33,520 nucleotides of DNA from an uncultured bacterium (GTDB lineage: Bacteria; Actinomycetota; Actinomycetes; S36-B12; CAIYMF01), in contig CAIKEU010000035.1 of NCBI GenBank assembly GCA_903826575.1, positions 1 to 33,520 of the forward strand, given 5' to 3'. Below the pieces are notes generated by a model that did not search any database, was not told the DNA's origin, and saw only the letters and a list, made by a program, of their open reading frames with translations. Each line of letters starts with the position of its first letter. The first letter of the stretch is position 1. Position numbers and translations under genes: made by a program. This document shows positions 7,838-16,574 of the stretch, piece after piece.

Positions 7838-8740
7838 ATGGCACTGACCGGTGAAGGACGTATGACATGGGAGCACGGGGAGACGTGGTACCGAATCGTC
7901 GGTGATCTTGATCCGTCGTCTGATCAGGTTCCCGTTGTGGTCCTGCACGGCGGCCCCGGCGTGTGCCATGACTACACGATCCCAATTGCAGAATTGCTCA
8001 ATGAGTCGGGTCGTGCCTGTGTGCTCTACGACCAGCTCGGCTGCGGTAATTCGACGCACATGCAAGACGCACCCGTTGAATTCTGGACCACCCAGTTGTT
8101 TAAGGACGAACTGACCGCGCTGCTCAGTCACCTCGGCATTGCTGAAAGGTACAGCCTCGTCGGCCAGTCATGGGGTGGCATGTTGGCGATGGAATACGCG
8201 TTGGATCAACCGGCTGGTTTGGTTTCGCTGGGAATCTGCGACTCTCCATCAAGCATGATTTTGTGGGTGTCCGAAGCCAACAAGCTGCGGGCGGCCCTGC
8301 CACCGGGCGTAGACGAGACGTTGCGTGAACACGAAGAGGCCGGCACCACAGATTCTGCGGAGTATCAGGCGGCAATGGATGTCTTTTACGCGAACCATGT
8401 GTGCCGAGTTCCGTTGCCTCAGTGCGTGACTGACTCATTTACCAAGCTGGCTGAAGATCCGACCGTCTATCACACGATGAATGGTCCGTCAGAATTCCAC
8501 TGCATCGGCTCGTTGAAGAACTGGGACATCACCGATCAGCTCCACAAGATCATCGCACCAACTCTGCTGGTGTCTGGCAAGTACGACGAGGCTACGCCGC
8601 TGATCGTCAGCACGATCCAGAAAGAGATTGCCGGCTCGGAGTGGGTGCTGTTCGAAGAGTCCAGCCACATGCCGCATGTCGAGGAACCAGAGCGATTCCG
8701 CGAGGTAGTTTCGGCCTTCCTGGCCAAACATGACTCGTAA
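7838..8740 (+). CDS. Alpha/beta hydrolase, proline iminopeptidase family (S33)
   Basis: This 300-residue hydrolase has the HGGPG oxyanion motif (37-41), the nucleophile Ser111 in GQSWGG, Asp250 (SGKYDEATP) and His277 (ESSHMPH). These complete the catalytic triad of the proline-specific peptidase/amino-acid amidase group. Family members release N-terminal proline from small peptides or hydrolyse prolinamide. There is no signal peptide, so it acts in the cytoplasm on imported substrates. The ATG at 7838 is preceded by ATAGGAGA at good spacing; a GTG at 7811 is less convincing. Peptide transporters and hydroxyproline genes nearby suggest a role on Pro- or Hyp-containing peptides (inference). Other amidase or lactonase functions remain possible. 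Confidence 0.85.
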   Translation: MALTGEGRMTWEHGETWYRIVGDLDPSSDQVPVVVLHGGPGVCHDYTIPIAELLNESGRACVLYDQLGCGNSTHMQDAPVEFWTTQLFKDELTALLSHLGIAERYSLVGQSWGGMLAMEYALDQPAGLVSLGICDSPSSMILWVSEANKLRAALPPGVDETLREHEEAGTTDSAEYQAAMDVFYANHVCRVPLPQCVTDSFTKLAEDPTVYHTMNGPSEFHCIGSLKNWDITDQLHKIIAPTLLVSGKYDEATPLIVSTIQKEIAGSEWVLFEESSHMPHVEEPERFREVVSAFLAKHDS

Positions 8741-8764
8741 CCACTGATTGGCTGAATTCATTCA

Positions 8765-8780
8765 GGTACACCGGTGTACC
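8765..8780. promoter_or_regulatory. 16-bp perfect palindrome upstream of the HDOD gene
   Basis: GGTACACCGGTGTACC is fully self-complementary. It lies 45 bases before the HDOD ATG, and a smaller repeat CTGAAT-TC-ATTCAG (8752-8765) directly precedes it. It has the form of a dimeric repressor operator. Confidence 0.5.
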
Positions 8781-8824
8781 CGCCGATAGGCAAGTACACG
8801 ACGGGAGGGTCTGGTGAGTGCGTC

Positions 8825-9745
8825 ATGAGCGACGTCCATGCTGCGGGGATATCTGATGCCGTGCTGACTGAGGAAGCTGCGCGTTTTCTGGAGGAGATCC
8901 TCATTGAAGCGGGCATGGTCAGCAGCGACCAATCGCAGTTCGGTCGAATCTTGGTTGAGCTGGGATCGCCCGACGGCTCGGCTGCGCGGTTGGAGCGGCT
9001 GCTCATCCGTGATCAAGGGTTGTCAGCGCGGGTACTGCGGTTGGCGAACTCGGCCTCATACGGAATGAGCCGATCCGTTACGTCGCTGCAATCGGCCATC
9101 ACGATCGTTGGTTTCACCTCGATTCGCACACTAACGATGGCGTCGGCGATGGCCTGGGATCGCGTCCCGGAGTCGTGGAGTGAGTTCTCACTTCTGCACG
9201 CATATGCCGCTGAAAGTGTTGCGTGGCAGATGGGGGTTCCGCGTCCGGATGCTTTCAGTGCTGGTCTTCTCGCGGACTTGGGTCGCTCGCTTTTGTACAA
9301 GGTCACCGAAGGCGGGTATGAACTGCTAAGCGACCTGGCCGAGCATCCCGATTCGCTCCCGGCGCTAGAGCTTTCTGCATATGGGCTCACCCATCAGCAC
9401 GTCACCCGCGAAGCCTTTCGGCGTTGGCGATTCCCTGAGCCACTTGTGGCGGCGGCATCGTCCCATCATGACCGAATTGATCAGATTCACGATCCGCTCT
9501 CACTCGCGGTTCGGGTTGGGCACGACGTAGCCGCGGTCTTGCAGGGCGGTAATCCACATCTGGATTGGGCGCAGGCCACCGACGGTCACTTCATCGAGGC
9601 GCAACTCGAGATGTACGAAGGCGCAATCCGGGCGCAAGCATCAGATCTCGCGTCTGTTTTTGCCTGGTCTTACGACTGGCTCGAGCGATCAAGCGACGGG
9701 GAAGTGGCACGCCACTTCGCGCCCGTCCGACTGCATCTGCAATAG
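8825..9745 (+). CDS. HDOD-domain signalling protein
   Basis: This 306-residue protein is mostly one HDOD domain (about residues 50-250). It shows the typical opening LLIRDQGLSARVLRLANSAS, followed by TSLQSAITIVGFTSIRTLTM. HDOD proteins resemble HD phosphohydrolases but usually lack the metal-binding HD pair and serve as signalling or scaffold modules. I see no second output domain. The ATG at 8825 is preferred because a GTG at 8774 lies inside the 16-bp palindrome; the purine-rich GGGAGGG upstream is somewhat distant. The last 57 bases overlap the end of the convergent ATPase gene. Confidence 0.8.
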   Translation: MSDVHAAGISDAVLTEEAARFLEEILIEAGMVSSDQSQFGRILVELGSPDGSAARLERLLIRDQGLSARVLRLANSASYGMSRSVTSLQSAITIVGFTSIRTLTMASAMAWDRVPESWSEFSLLHAYAAESVAWQMGVPRPDAFSAGLLADLGRSLLYKVTEGGYELLSDLAEHPDSLPALELSAYGLTHQHVTREAFRRWRFPEPLVAAASSHHDRIDQIHDPLSLAVRVGHDVAAVLQGGNPHLDWAQATDGHFIEAQLEMYEGAIRAQASDLASVFAWSYDWLERSSDGEVARHFAPVRLHLQ

Positions 9746-10696
9746 GGGCTTTTCCTTGATGCAGATGTCTTGCACGTAGCGGCAGCGCGCCGCGAATGCA
9801 CAGCCCGGCGGCTTGTTGATCGGGCTGGGTAGATCGCCGGTCAACACGATTCGCTCGCGGACCTCGGACTCTGTGTCTATCACCGGAATCGCCGACAGCA
9901 GCGCCTCGGTGTACGGGTGCCTTGGATTGTTATAGAGAGCGGTGGATTCGCCGAGTTCGACTAGCTCGCCGAGGTACATCACGCCGATGCGATCAGAGAT
10001 GTGGTGAACAACGGCAAGATCGTGGGCGATGAAGACATACGTAAGTTTGTTGTCGTCCTGAAGATCTGCGAGCAAGTTGAGTACCTGGGCTTGAATCGAC
10101 ACGTCCAGTGCGGAAACGGGTTCGTCGGCAATCAACAGCCGCGGCTGAAGTGCGAGTGCTCGCGCGATGCCAAGGCGTTGACGCTGACCGCCGGAAAACT
10201 CATGCGGGTAGCGGTTTGCGAATGATTCGTCGAATCCGACAACGCGCAAAAGTTCGAGCGCCTTCTGCTTGATTTCCGCGTCTGTTCCGAGTTCGTGCGT
10301 GCGCATCGGCTCTTCGACGGTAGCTGCTGCGCGCCTACGCGGATTCAGCGAGGCGTAGGGATCCTGGAACACCATCTGGAAATCCATCCGGCGCTTGCGT
10401 AACGCCTTGCGGGACATTGCGGTGATGTCCTCGCCGTCGTAGATCACTTGTCCGCTGGTGACATCGATTAGACGAACGAGACAACGACCGAATGTTGACT
10501 TACCGCAACCACTTTCGCCGACGAGGCCGAGTGTCTCTCCAGCTCGCACCTTGAGTGAAACGCCGTCAACAGCCTGAACTTGCTGCTTACCCTCTGGTGT
10601 GCGAATCGGAAAGTGCTTCACGACGTTGCGGGCTTCGAGCAAGACTGGGGCCTGGCCTGTGTTTGCGATCAATGCGTCCTGCGTGGGGCTGGTCAC
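9689..10696 (-). CDS. Peptide-type ABC transporter ATPase (OppF/DppF-like)
   Basis: This 335-residue ATPase has Walker A GESGCGKS (60-67), signature [16 protein letters not shown], Walker [13 protein letters not shown] and H-loop FIAHD. It ends with the oligopeptide transporter C-terminal domain, whose CxxxxxC-type cysteines ([12 protein letters not shown]) often bind an iron-sulfur cluster in DppD/F-like ATPases. The frame is open to 10960, but that part is antisense-like. The GTG at 10696 overlaps the upstream TGA (GTGA) and has a GGAGGTG site. It is the last gene of the five-gene transporter operon. Its 3' end overlaps the HDOD gene. Confidence 0.92.
   Translation of the reverse strand: MTSPTQDALIANTGQAPVLLEARNVVKHFPIRTPEGKQQVQAVDGVSLKVRAGETLGLVGESGCGKSTFGRCLVRLIDVTSGQVIYDGEDITAMSRKALRKRRMDFQMVFQDPYASLNPRRRAAATVEEPMRTHELGTDAEIKQKALELLRVVGFDESFANRYPHEFSGGQRQRLGIARALALQPRLLIADEPVSALDVSIQAQVLNLLADLQDDNKLTYVFIAHDLAVVHHISDRIGVMYLGELVELGESTALYNNPRHPYTEALLSAIPVIDTESEVRERIVLTGDLPSPINKPPGCAFAARCRYVQDICIKEKPLLQMQSDGREVACHFPVA
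9701..9718. repeat. Inverted repeat inside the HDOD/ATPase gene overlap
   Basis: GAAGTGGC and GCCACTTC form an 8-bp stem with a 2-base centre. Because the repeat is symmetric, both strands encode a similar peptide here (GEVARHFAP on plus, EVACHFP on minus). Confidence 0.6.
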
Positions 10697-11715
10697 AGGG
10701 TCACCTCCACTGGGGTCAATGCTTCGCGGCGGCGTTCGGGTCGTTCGGCCAGTGGCAGAATGCACGCGTCCATGTGACCGGGTGTGTGCATTGCAAGTAA
10801 CGGCGTAGGTCGGCACGCATCTGATGCGAAGCGGCAGCGCGGGGAAAATAGGCATCGATCGCGATCGGGATCGCTTGGGGAGATAGGCGCCCCGGGGATT
10901 GCCGCCAATCGCGGCGTGCGCGTTCCGTCGGTAGGTGGAATCGATCCCATCAAGCCCCATGTGTACGGGTGCAGCGGATCGCGCATGACGTCACGACGTG
11001 GCCCCGACTCCACTAGGCGGCCGCCGTACATCACCATGACGCGATCAGAAACCTGCGAGACAACTCCCATGTCGTGGGTAATGATCACGATGGACGAGCC
11101 GAAATCACTCTGGAGGTTCTGCAACAGTTCGAGGATCTGGGCCTGAATGGTTACGTCGAGTGCCGTGGTTGGCTCATCGGCAATGAGTAGCGACGGATTG
11201 CACGACAACGCCATCGCGATCACGACGCGCTGACGCATACCTCCGGAGAACTCATGAGGATACGAGTTGACGCGTTCCTTGGCGTTGGGGATCCCGACTG
11301 AATCGAGAAGCTGTACGGCACGATCCATTGCGGCCTGCTTGGACACTTTTTCGTGGGCGCGGATCTGCTCGCTGATATGCCAACCGGCGGTGTAGACGGG
11401 AGTGAGAGCCGTCATCGGGTCTTGGAAGATCATCGCGATTTCGTCCCCGCGGATCTTGCGCATTTCTGCATCGCTCATCGTGAGTAGGTCGCGGCCCTTG
11501 AAGAGCACCTCGCCCTCCACGACGCAGTTGGGGTTATCGATCAGGCGTAGCACGGACAGCATTGAAACGCTCTTACCCGAACCGGATTCTCCAACGAGGC
11601 CAACGACTTCGCCAACTCCGACCTGGAATGAAATCCCGTCGACCGCCGCCACCTTGCCATTGCGGGTACGAAAGGAGACGCGAAGATCGCGCACGTCGAG
11701 TAGTGGCTCAGACAT
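10693..11715 (-). CDS. Peptide-type ABC transporter ATPase (OppD/DppD-like)
   Basis: The 340-residue ATPase shows Walker A GESGSGKS, Q-loop IFQDPMTALTP, signature FSGGMRQRVVIAMALS, Walker B LLIADEPTTALD and H-loop ITHD. It also has the C-terminal oligopeptide-type domain with cysteines (CLFSPRCRFASDAC). It would pair with the OppF-like subunit as a heterodimer. The coding region overlaps the DppB-like permease gene by 8 bases upstream and the OppF-like gene by 4 bases downstream, so the operon is tightly coupled. Substrate class (di/oligopeptide, nickel, opine) cannot be set from the ATPase alone. Confidence 0.93.
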   Translation of the reverse strand: MSEPLLDVRDLRVSFRTRNGKVAAVDGISFQVGVGEVVGLVGESGSGKSVSMLSVLRLIDNPNCVVEGEVLFKGRDLLTMSDAEMRKIRGDEIAMIFQDPMTALTPVYTAGWHISEQIRAHEKVSKQAAMDRAVQLLDSVGIPNAKERVNSYPHEFSGGMRQRVVIAMALSCNPSLLIADEPTTALDVTIQAQILELLQNLQSDFGSSIVIITHDMGVVSQVSDRVMVMYGGRLVESGPRRDVMRDPLHPYTWGLMGSIPPTDGTRTPRLAAIPGAPISPSDPDRDRCLFSPRCRFASDACRPTPLLAMHTPGHMDACILPLAERPERRREALTPVEVTL

Positions 11716-12676
11716 GACGCACCCTCGGGTCTAGAAGAGCGTAGACGAGGTCTACGAGGAAGTTGGCGAGCACAACGAAGAATGCGGCGTACATAACGCA
11801 ACCCAAGATGACGGGAAGGTCAAAGTTCTGCAGTGAGTCGTACGTCAGTTTGCCGACGCCCTGAAGGCCAAAGACCACTTCCGACAGAAGCGCTGCTCCA
11901 CCAATGAGCGCACCGAAGTCGAGGCCGAAAAGGCTGACGATGGCGATCAGTGACGTGCGGAAAGCATGCCGCCATAGAACGCGTCGCTCGCTGATGCCCT
12001 TGGCGCGTGCCATGCGGACGTATTCCTCGTTCATCGCGCCGACCATCTCCGAGCGCAATACGCGCGCGTAGATGCCGGCGTAAAGAACAGCGAGCGTCAT
12101 CCACGGCATGATCAGATGTGACGCCCAATTCCAGACCCCGGAGCTTAATGGGGCGTAGCCCAGGGGTGGCACCCATGAGAAGAACGAGTCGTGCAATCGG
12201 CTCTGCGTCATGAGGTTTACGACCTCGCCGAGCCAATAAACCGGTAGCGAGACGCCGATGACGCCGATGATCATGATGAGTGGATCGACGGCCGAGCCAC
12301 GTCCAGCCGTCGCAGCAACACCCATCAGGATGCCGAAGAACATCCAAATGATTGCCGCGCCGATCACCAACGACAGCGTGATTGGGATTGCTTGCTTGAT
12401 TTGTGGAATCACCTCGACACCGCGGTTAACGAATGAGGTGAGATCACGGTCGATAAACAGGTGACGCATCATGAGTGCGTACTGCACGGGTAGGGGCTTA
12501 TCGAAGCCGAACGACTCACGTACTTGCTGCAACGTCTCTTGGCTCGCGTTGCGTCCGGCGATACGCGCGGCCGGATCGGCGCCAGGAGTTGCAAAGAAGA
12601 TAAGGAAGACGAGCACTGAGATCGCGAACAGGACGAGGACGGCAGCAACAGCGCGCTTAAGAGCAAAGCGAAGCAT
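11708..12676 (-). CDS. Peptide-type ABC transporter permease (DppB-like)
   Basis: This 322-residue membrane protein begins with the DppB-type N-terminus (RFALKRAVAAVLVLFAISVLVFLIF). It then has an extracytoplasmic segment, about five more helices and an EAA loop (EEYVRMARAKGISERRVLWRHAF). It ends in the usual LVYALLDPRVR. It forms half of the membrane channel with the DppC-like protein encoded just before it. The ATG overlaps the preceding TAA by one base. Confidence 0.92.
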   Translation of the reverse strand: MLRFALKRAVAAVLVLFAISVLVFLIFFATPGADPAARIAGRNASQETLQQVRESFGFDKPLPVQYALMMRHLFIDRDLTSFVNRGVEVIPQIKQAIPITLSLVIGAAIIWMFFGILMGVAATAGRGSAVDPLIMIIGVIGVSLPVYWLGEVVNLMTQSRLHDSFFSWVPPLGYAPLSSGVWNWASHLIMPWMTLAVLYAGIYARVLRSEMVGAMNEEYVRMARAKGISERRVLWRHAFRTSLIAIVSLFGLDFGALIGGAALLSEVVFGLQGVGKLTYDSLQNFDLPVILGCVMYAAFFVVLANFLVDLVYALLDPRVRHV

Positions 12677-13704
12677 TAGACCGCGCCTCGCAGACGTGCT
12701 TTCGGGTCGAGGGCGTCGCGCACTCCGTCACCGAGCAAGTTGAGTGCGACGGCCGTGATTGCCAGCATCACGCCCGGGGCGATGGCGACCATGGGGCGCG
12801 TGTAAAGAAGACCCACACCATCGTTGATGATCGTTCCCCAGCTGGCGTCTGGTGGTTGCACGCCGATCGACAGGAACGACAAGGCTGATTCGGTCAGCAT
12901 GTTGATGGCTGTCATCAGGGGCAGGAAGACAATGAGTGTGGGCAAAACATTGGGCAGAATCTCGCGGCGAAGCAATCGTGCGTCTGTTGCCCCTGCGCCA
13001 ACGGATGCCTGCACGAATTCACGCTCGCGTAGCGACATAACCTGCCCGCGGATAGGTCGTGCCACGTAAGGCACATAGATCACGCCGATGATCAGGATCG
13101 GCAAGATGATGCTGCCCGAGTTCAGCGTGATTGGTCCGATCGTCAGAGACTGATTGATCAAAACAACGGAAAGGCAGATTGCGAGAAGGTACACCGGGAA
13201 TGCCCAGAGCACGTCGAGGCCGCGGGACAGAACAGCGTCGAGGCCGCCGCCGAAGTAGCCGGACACAATTCCAATGAAGCCGGCGAGGGCACAGCACAGA
13301 GTCGCGGAAACTAGGCCAATCACCAAGCTATTGCGGCCGCCGTAGAGCAAGCGCGACATGACATCTCGGCCTTGATTGTCCGCGCCGAGGAAGAAGTTGT
13401 TCCACAACCACGTGGGCCCGATGGGGTTAACACCCAATCCAAGTCCGGTGTCTGAGGATTGCATGACTGGTCCGGTAACCCCGTTGACGGTGAATTTGCC
13501 GTCGAGATTCGAGGTGAAGGCGTCGAGATGCATAACTGACGACGCGTAAAGGGGAGCAGCCAAACACGCGGCAAAGATGACGATGAGAACGATGATCGAA
13601 CCCATCGCCACCTTGTTGCGGCGTAAATCCCGCCACGCAGTCCGCCATGGACCGGCGGACTGCGTGGCGGGCGTGCTCAGTACTTCAGTGGTGCCAATAG
13701 CCAT
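12676..13704 (-). CDS. Peptide-type ABC transporter permease (DppC-like)
   Basis: This 342-residue permease has the OppC-type N-terminal helix after a basic stretch (WRDLRRNKVAMGSIIVLIVIF). It carries the conserved LGADNQGRDVMSRLLYGGRNSL segment and the EAA loop REFVQASVGAGATDARLLRREILPN. The extracytoplasmic insert before LGADNQGRD is longer than usual. Here the DppC-type gene precedes the DppB-type gene, the reverse of the common order. It starts 18 bases after the binding-protein stop. Confidence 0.92.
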   Translation of the reverse strand: MAIGTTEVLSTPATQSAGPWRTAWRDLRRNKVAMGSIIVLIVIFAACLAAPLYASSVMHLDAFTSNLDGKFTVNGVTGPVMQSSDTGLGLGVNPIGPTWLWNNFFLGADNQGRDVMSRLLYGGRNSLVIGLVSATLCCALAGFIGIVSGYFGGGLDAVLSRGLDVLWAFPVYLLAICLSVVLINQSLTIGPITLNSGSIILPILIIGVIYVPYVARPIRGQVMSLREREFVQASVGAGATDARLLRREILPNVLPTLIVFLPLMTAINMLTESALSFLSIGVQPPDASWGTIINDGVGLLYTRPMVAIAPGVMLAITAVALNLLGDGVRDALDPKARLRGAV

Positions 13705-13722
13705 GAAGAAATCAGCGTCCGA

Positions 13723-15459
13723 CTACTTCTTGACCTGCAGTTGGTCAACCAGCATGTAGAACTGCTTGCTGAACTTGTAGTTGCTGACATTGGTCGACAG
13801 GAAGTCGATCAACTTCGGCGTGACGAGCGGGACCCACGGGGCCTGCGTCATCGCGGCCTTATCAGTTGCTGCCCACTTTTCGTTGGCAGCGTTCATATCG
13901 GTCTGTTCGGTCTTGAGTGCATCGTCGATCATCGGCTGAACGCCCGTCTTGTCGCAGAAGCCCGCGATGTTGATCGACGAGTCGCTACCTGGTGTGAATG
14001 AAGCACAACCAAGGAGCACGTTGATGAAGTCAGAGGCGGCCGGGTAGTCCTGGTACCACTGCGAAAGGCTGATCTGGACCTTGTTGTTCGTGTTCTGAAT
14101 GTAGGTGAACTGAATGTTGCCCGAGATCGGCTTCAGCGTTGCCTTGTAACCGATCGAGTTAAGCGTTGACTGCAGGTACTCACCAACAGCCTTGTTTACC
14201 TCGTCATCGGTGGTGATGATCGTGACGGCCTGACCGGCTGTACCCGACTCTGTTACCAGGGCCTTGGCCTTTGCCAAATCCGGACCCTGCCACGTGGCAC
14301 CAGCTGGGTTCGTGTACTGACAGTCATCCTTGAATCCGGGGAAGCCGGGTGGCAGGATCGTGCAGACCGGAGCAGCAAGCTTGTCGCCACCAAGGATCTT
14401 CACAACTGCGTTCTTATCGACGGCCCAGTTGACTGCCTGACGAGCCTTCTCATTATTGAACGGCGCGAGGTTAACGTTCATCGGGACGTACCAGACGGCG
14501 GTCAGCGGGTTGACGTGAACCTGAGCCGCGTACTTCGTACCGATCTCGGCGAGGCGGTCGGCCGGCGGTGAATCGAAGATCCAGTCGGCCTGATTGTTCT
14601 CTACCGCTGTTACCTCAGCCTCGACAGTCAGACCGAACTTCTCGGTAATCGTGTCTGGGTAACCCGATGGTTGTGCATCTTCGTTCCATGCCTTGAAGTT
14701 CGGGTTGCGAACCATGACCAACGCGGTGTTCGGGTCGTACGACTTGAACATGTACGGTCCAGTCGTCGGGATTGGTGTGGTGCCAGCGTCCTTGACCGGT
14801 GCAGTCTTTGGGTTGATTGCCGCGTGCGGGACGGAAAGCTTGTAGAAGAACTCGGGATCCGGTGAGGTCAGATTAATCGTGACGGTGTTCGCCGTTGCGT
14901 CCGCGACGACTCCACCATCAAGGGTGCAGGTTGCCGGCGTTGCGAGGCACTTATCTGCGCCGACGATGCCGTTGTAGAACGAACCGGCCGTGGGGCTCGA
15001 CACCTTGAAGATGCGCTGGAACGAGGCGACGACGTCGTCGACCGTGACATCGGTGCCGTCCGAGAACTTGATTCCCTTGCGCAAGTTGAAGACGTACGTC
15101 TTGCCGTCGTTGGTCGCAGTGGGCAGGGACTCAGCGAGGTCGGGAACGACCGTGAACGACTCTTGGCCATCGACCTTCTTGAACGCCGTCAAACCGTCGT
15201 AGGCGGCTTGGTACAGCTGCCAGTACTGGAGGGTGTAGTTGATCTTGGGATCGAGTGTGCCACCGGCTGTCTTCGCCAGCAGGGTGACATCGCCGCCAGC
15301 CTTTGCCGGATCGTAAGCCGCATTAGCAGCACTTGAACTGGTGGTGCCGCCCGTAGCGGCGCTTGCGCTCGGAGCTGGGGTTGACCCGCCACCACAGGCT
15401 GCGAGCGCCAGTGTCAGGGCACCGGCAGATGCAACGGCCGTCGTTATGCGTAGTTTCAT
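13723..15459 (-). CDS. Extracellular solute-binding lipoprotein, family 5 (transporter 1)
   Basis: This 578-residue binding protein has a lipoprotein signal ending LALAAC (Cys22). A low-complexity Ala/Ser/Thr linker and the family 5 fold follow (YVFNLRKGIKFSDGTDVTVDDVVASFQRIF; later MNVNLAPFNNEKARQAVNWAVDK). It delivers peptides or similar solutes to the transporter encoded by the next four genes. The ATG at 15459 begins the signal peptide and has GAAGGA upstream; the frame reaches 15537 without adding a sensible sequence. Cysteines in the mature part (CTILPPGFPGFKDDCQY and others) may form disulfides. Ligand is not predictable by eye. Confidence 0.93.
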   Translation of the reverse strand: MKLRITTAVASAGALTLALAACGGGSTPAPSASAATGGTTSSSAANAAYDPAKAGGDVTLLAKTAGGTLDPKINYTLQYWQLYQAAYDGLTAFKKVDGQESFTVVPDLAESLPTATNDGKTYVFNLRKGIKFSDGTDVTVDDVVASFQRIFKVSSPTAGSFYNGIVGADKCLATPATCTLDGGVVADATANTVTINLTSPDPEFFYKLSVPHAAINPKTAPVKDAGTTPIPTTGPYMFKSYDPNTALVMVRNPNFKAWNEDAQPSGYPDTITEKFGLTVEAEVTAVENNQADWIFDSPPADRLAEIGTKYAAQVHVNPLTAVWYVPMNVNLAPFNNEKARQAVNWAVDKNAVVKILGGDKLAAPVCTILPPGFPGFKDDCQYTNPAGATWQGPDLAKAKALVTESGTAGQAVTIITTDDEVNKAVGEYLQSTLNSIGYKATLKPISGNIQFTYIQNTNNKVQISLSQWYQDYPAASDFINVLLGCASFTPGSDSSINIAGFCDKTGVQPMIDDALKTEQTDMNAANEKWAATDKAAMTQAPWVPLVTPKLIDFLSTNVSNYKFSKQFYMLVDQLQVKK

Positions 15460-15569
15460 TACTGTCCAATCCTTCGGGAGACACACACCGTAACGGCTGT
15501 TGCTTTCAGCCGCATCACATATTTGTAAGTACCTCATGAGTTAGTCCGAACGCACCATGAGTGACCTGC

Positions 15570-15585
15570 ATTGATGCCGAATCGT
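15570..15585. repeat. Near-identical 16-base element, copy 1 (see 16447-16462)
   Basis: ATTGATGCCGAATCGT differs at one base from ATTGATGCTGAATCGT at 16447-16462. This copy lies in the divergent region upstream of the transporter 1 binding-protein gene; the other lies upstream of the transporter 2 gene. A shared regulator site is possible. The 215-base gap 15460-15674 also holds TGCAC-AGAC-GTGCA (15586-15599). Confidence 0.4.
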
Positions 15586-15674
15586 TGCACAGACGTGCAG
15601 TTTTCGATGATCGTTTTCGTGGAGCCTAGTTGCCTTGCATCCCCTCCGTCGATGTGTCTCGTAGGGTAAGTGCT

Positions 15675-16451
15675 GTGGATGCTGATCTTGCCTTTGCCGA
15701 GCACCTCGCCGATCTTGCTGCGTCAATCACGATGCAGGCATTTGGCGGCCGCCAACGTGTCGACATCAAATCGGACCTGTCCGTCGTTACGGCGACGGAC
15801 CGTCTCACTGAAGGCGTGCTTCGTTCAGCGATTCGGGCTGAATTTCCCGCCGACGGAGTGCTCGGAGAGGAAGAGGGCCTCGATGAGGGATCATCGGGAC
15901 GAGTCTGGGTGATCGATCCGATCGACGGAACTCGTAATTTCGCCGAGGGACTGCCGATGTGGACTACGTTGATCGGGCTTCGCGTTGGCGGTGAGGTTCG
16001 GGTAGGCATCGCGGATGCACCGGCTCTGTTTGAGCGTACAACGGCGGTTCGTGGACAAGGTGCGTACCTCAACGATCAAAGAGTTCACGTCTCCGACGTG
16101 AACTCGCTCTCACAGGCGTTCGTACTGCATGCGTCGGTGGAGGAGTTCGTGGACAACGGCAACCTCGAAGGGTTGGTTCGGCTCACGACCTCGGCCCGCG
16201 GATCGCGCGGGGTGGCCGATGCCTGGGGTCACCTTCTGGTTGCCCGCGGTGCCGCCGATGTGATCGTTGAGGCGTCGGCCTGTTACGAGTGGGATTGGGC
16301 GGCGACCAGCGTGATCTTGGAAGAGGCTGGTGGGCGCGTTTGTGAGGTCTCAGGTGTGGGGTTGGTGCCCGGTTGTCGGCTCATGGCCACCAACGGCCAG
16401 CTTGATGATGCGGTTCGTGCGGCGCTAGCGGGCGAGGCTGGATCGGATTGA
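15675..16451 (+). CDS. Inositol-monophosphatase-family phosphatase, HisN-like
   Basis: This 258-residue enzyme has the family's metal-binding motifs: KSDLSVVTATD (32-42), GEEEG (64-68), the hallmark WVIDPIDGTRNF (78-89) and WDWAA (206-210). The fold hydrolyses phosphomonoesters with Mg2+. Actinobacterial HisN (histidinol phosphatase) is the closest well-known type by length and by the RNFAEGLPMW stretch, but inositol phosphatase activity cannot be excluded. No other histidine gene is nearby. GTG at 15675 is chosen because it starts the conserved N-terminal helix; TTG at 15630 and GTG at 15654 are alternatives. A TAGGGT seven bases before 15675 could be a -10 box of a leaderless transcript or a weak ribosome site. 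Confidence 0.85.
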   Translation: MDADLAFAEHLADLAASITMQAFGGRQRVDIKSDLSVVTATDRLTEGVLRSAIRAEFPADGVLGEEEGLDEGSSGRVWVIDPIDGTRNFAEGLPMWTTLIGLRVGGEVRVGIADAPALFERTTAVRGQGAYLNDQRVHVSDVNSLSQAFVLHASVEEFVDNGNLEGLVRLTTSARGSRGVADAWGHLLVARGAADVIVEASACYEWDWAATSVILEEAGGRVCEVSGVGLVPGCRLMATNGQLDDAVRAALAGEAGSD

Positions 16452-16462
16452 TGCTGAATCGT
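16447..16462. repeat. Near-identical 16-base element, copy 2
   Basis: This copy overlaps the stop codon of the HisN-like gene and runs into the inverted repeat CTGAAT-CGTC-ATTCAG (16454-16469). It lies about 115 bases upstream of the transporter 2 binding-protein gene. Confidence 0.4.
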
Positions 16463-16574
16463 CATTCAGTATTTGCCGAAAAGTGCTGCGTATCAGGTCC
16501 CGACCTAGGCACAATGGCATGGATGTCGGGGAAGGCGGCGCGACTGCGTCCGTCGCGCACTTAAAGGGGATTTT

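Noticed and set aside
8774-8824. GTG start giving a longer HDOD protein
   Set aside because: The GTG sits inside the 16-bp palindrome and has no ribosome site; the conserved region begins after the ATG at 8825.
10697-10960. N-terminal extension of the OppF-like ATPase
   Set aside because: It overlaps the OppD-like gene in another frame; the GTG at 10696 has a ribosome site and a GTGA overlap.
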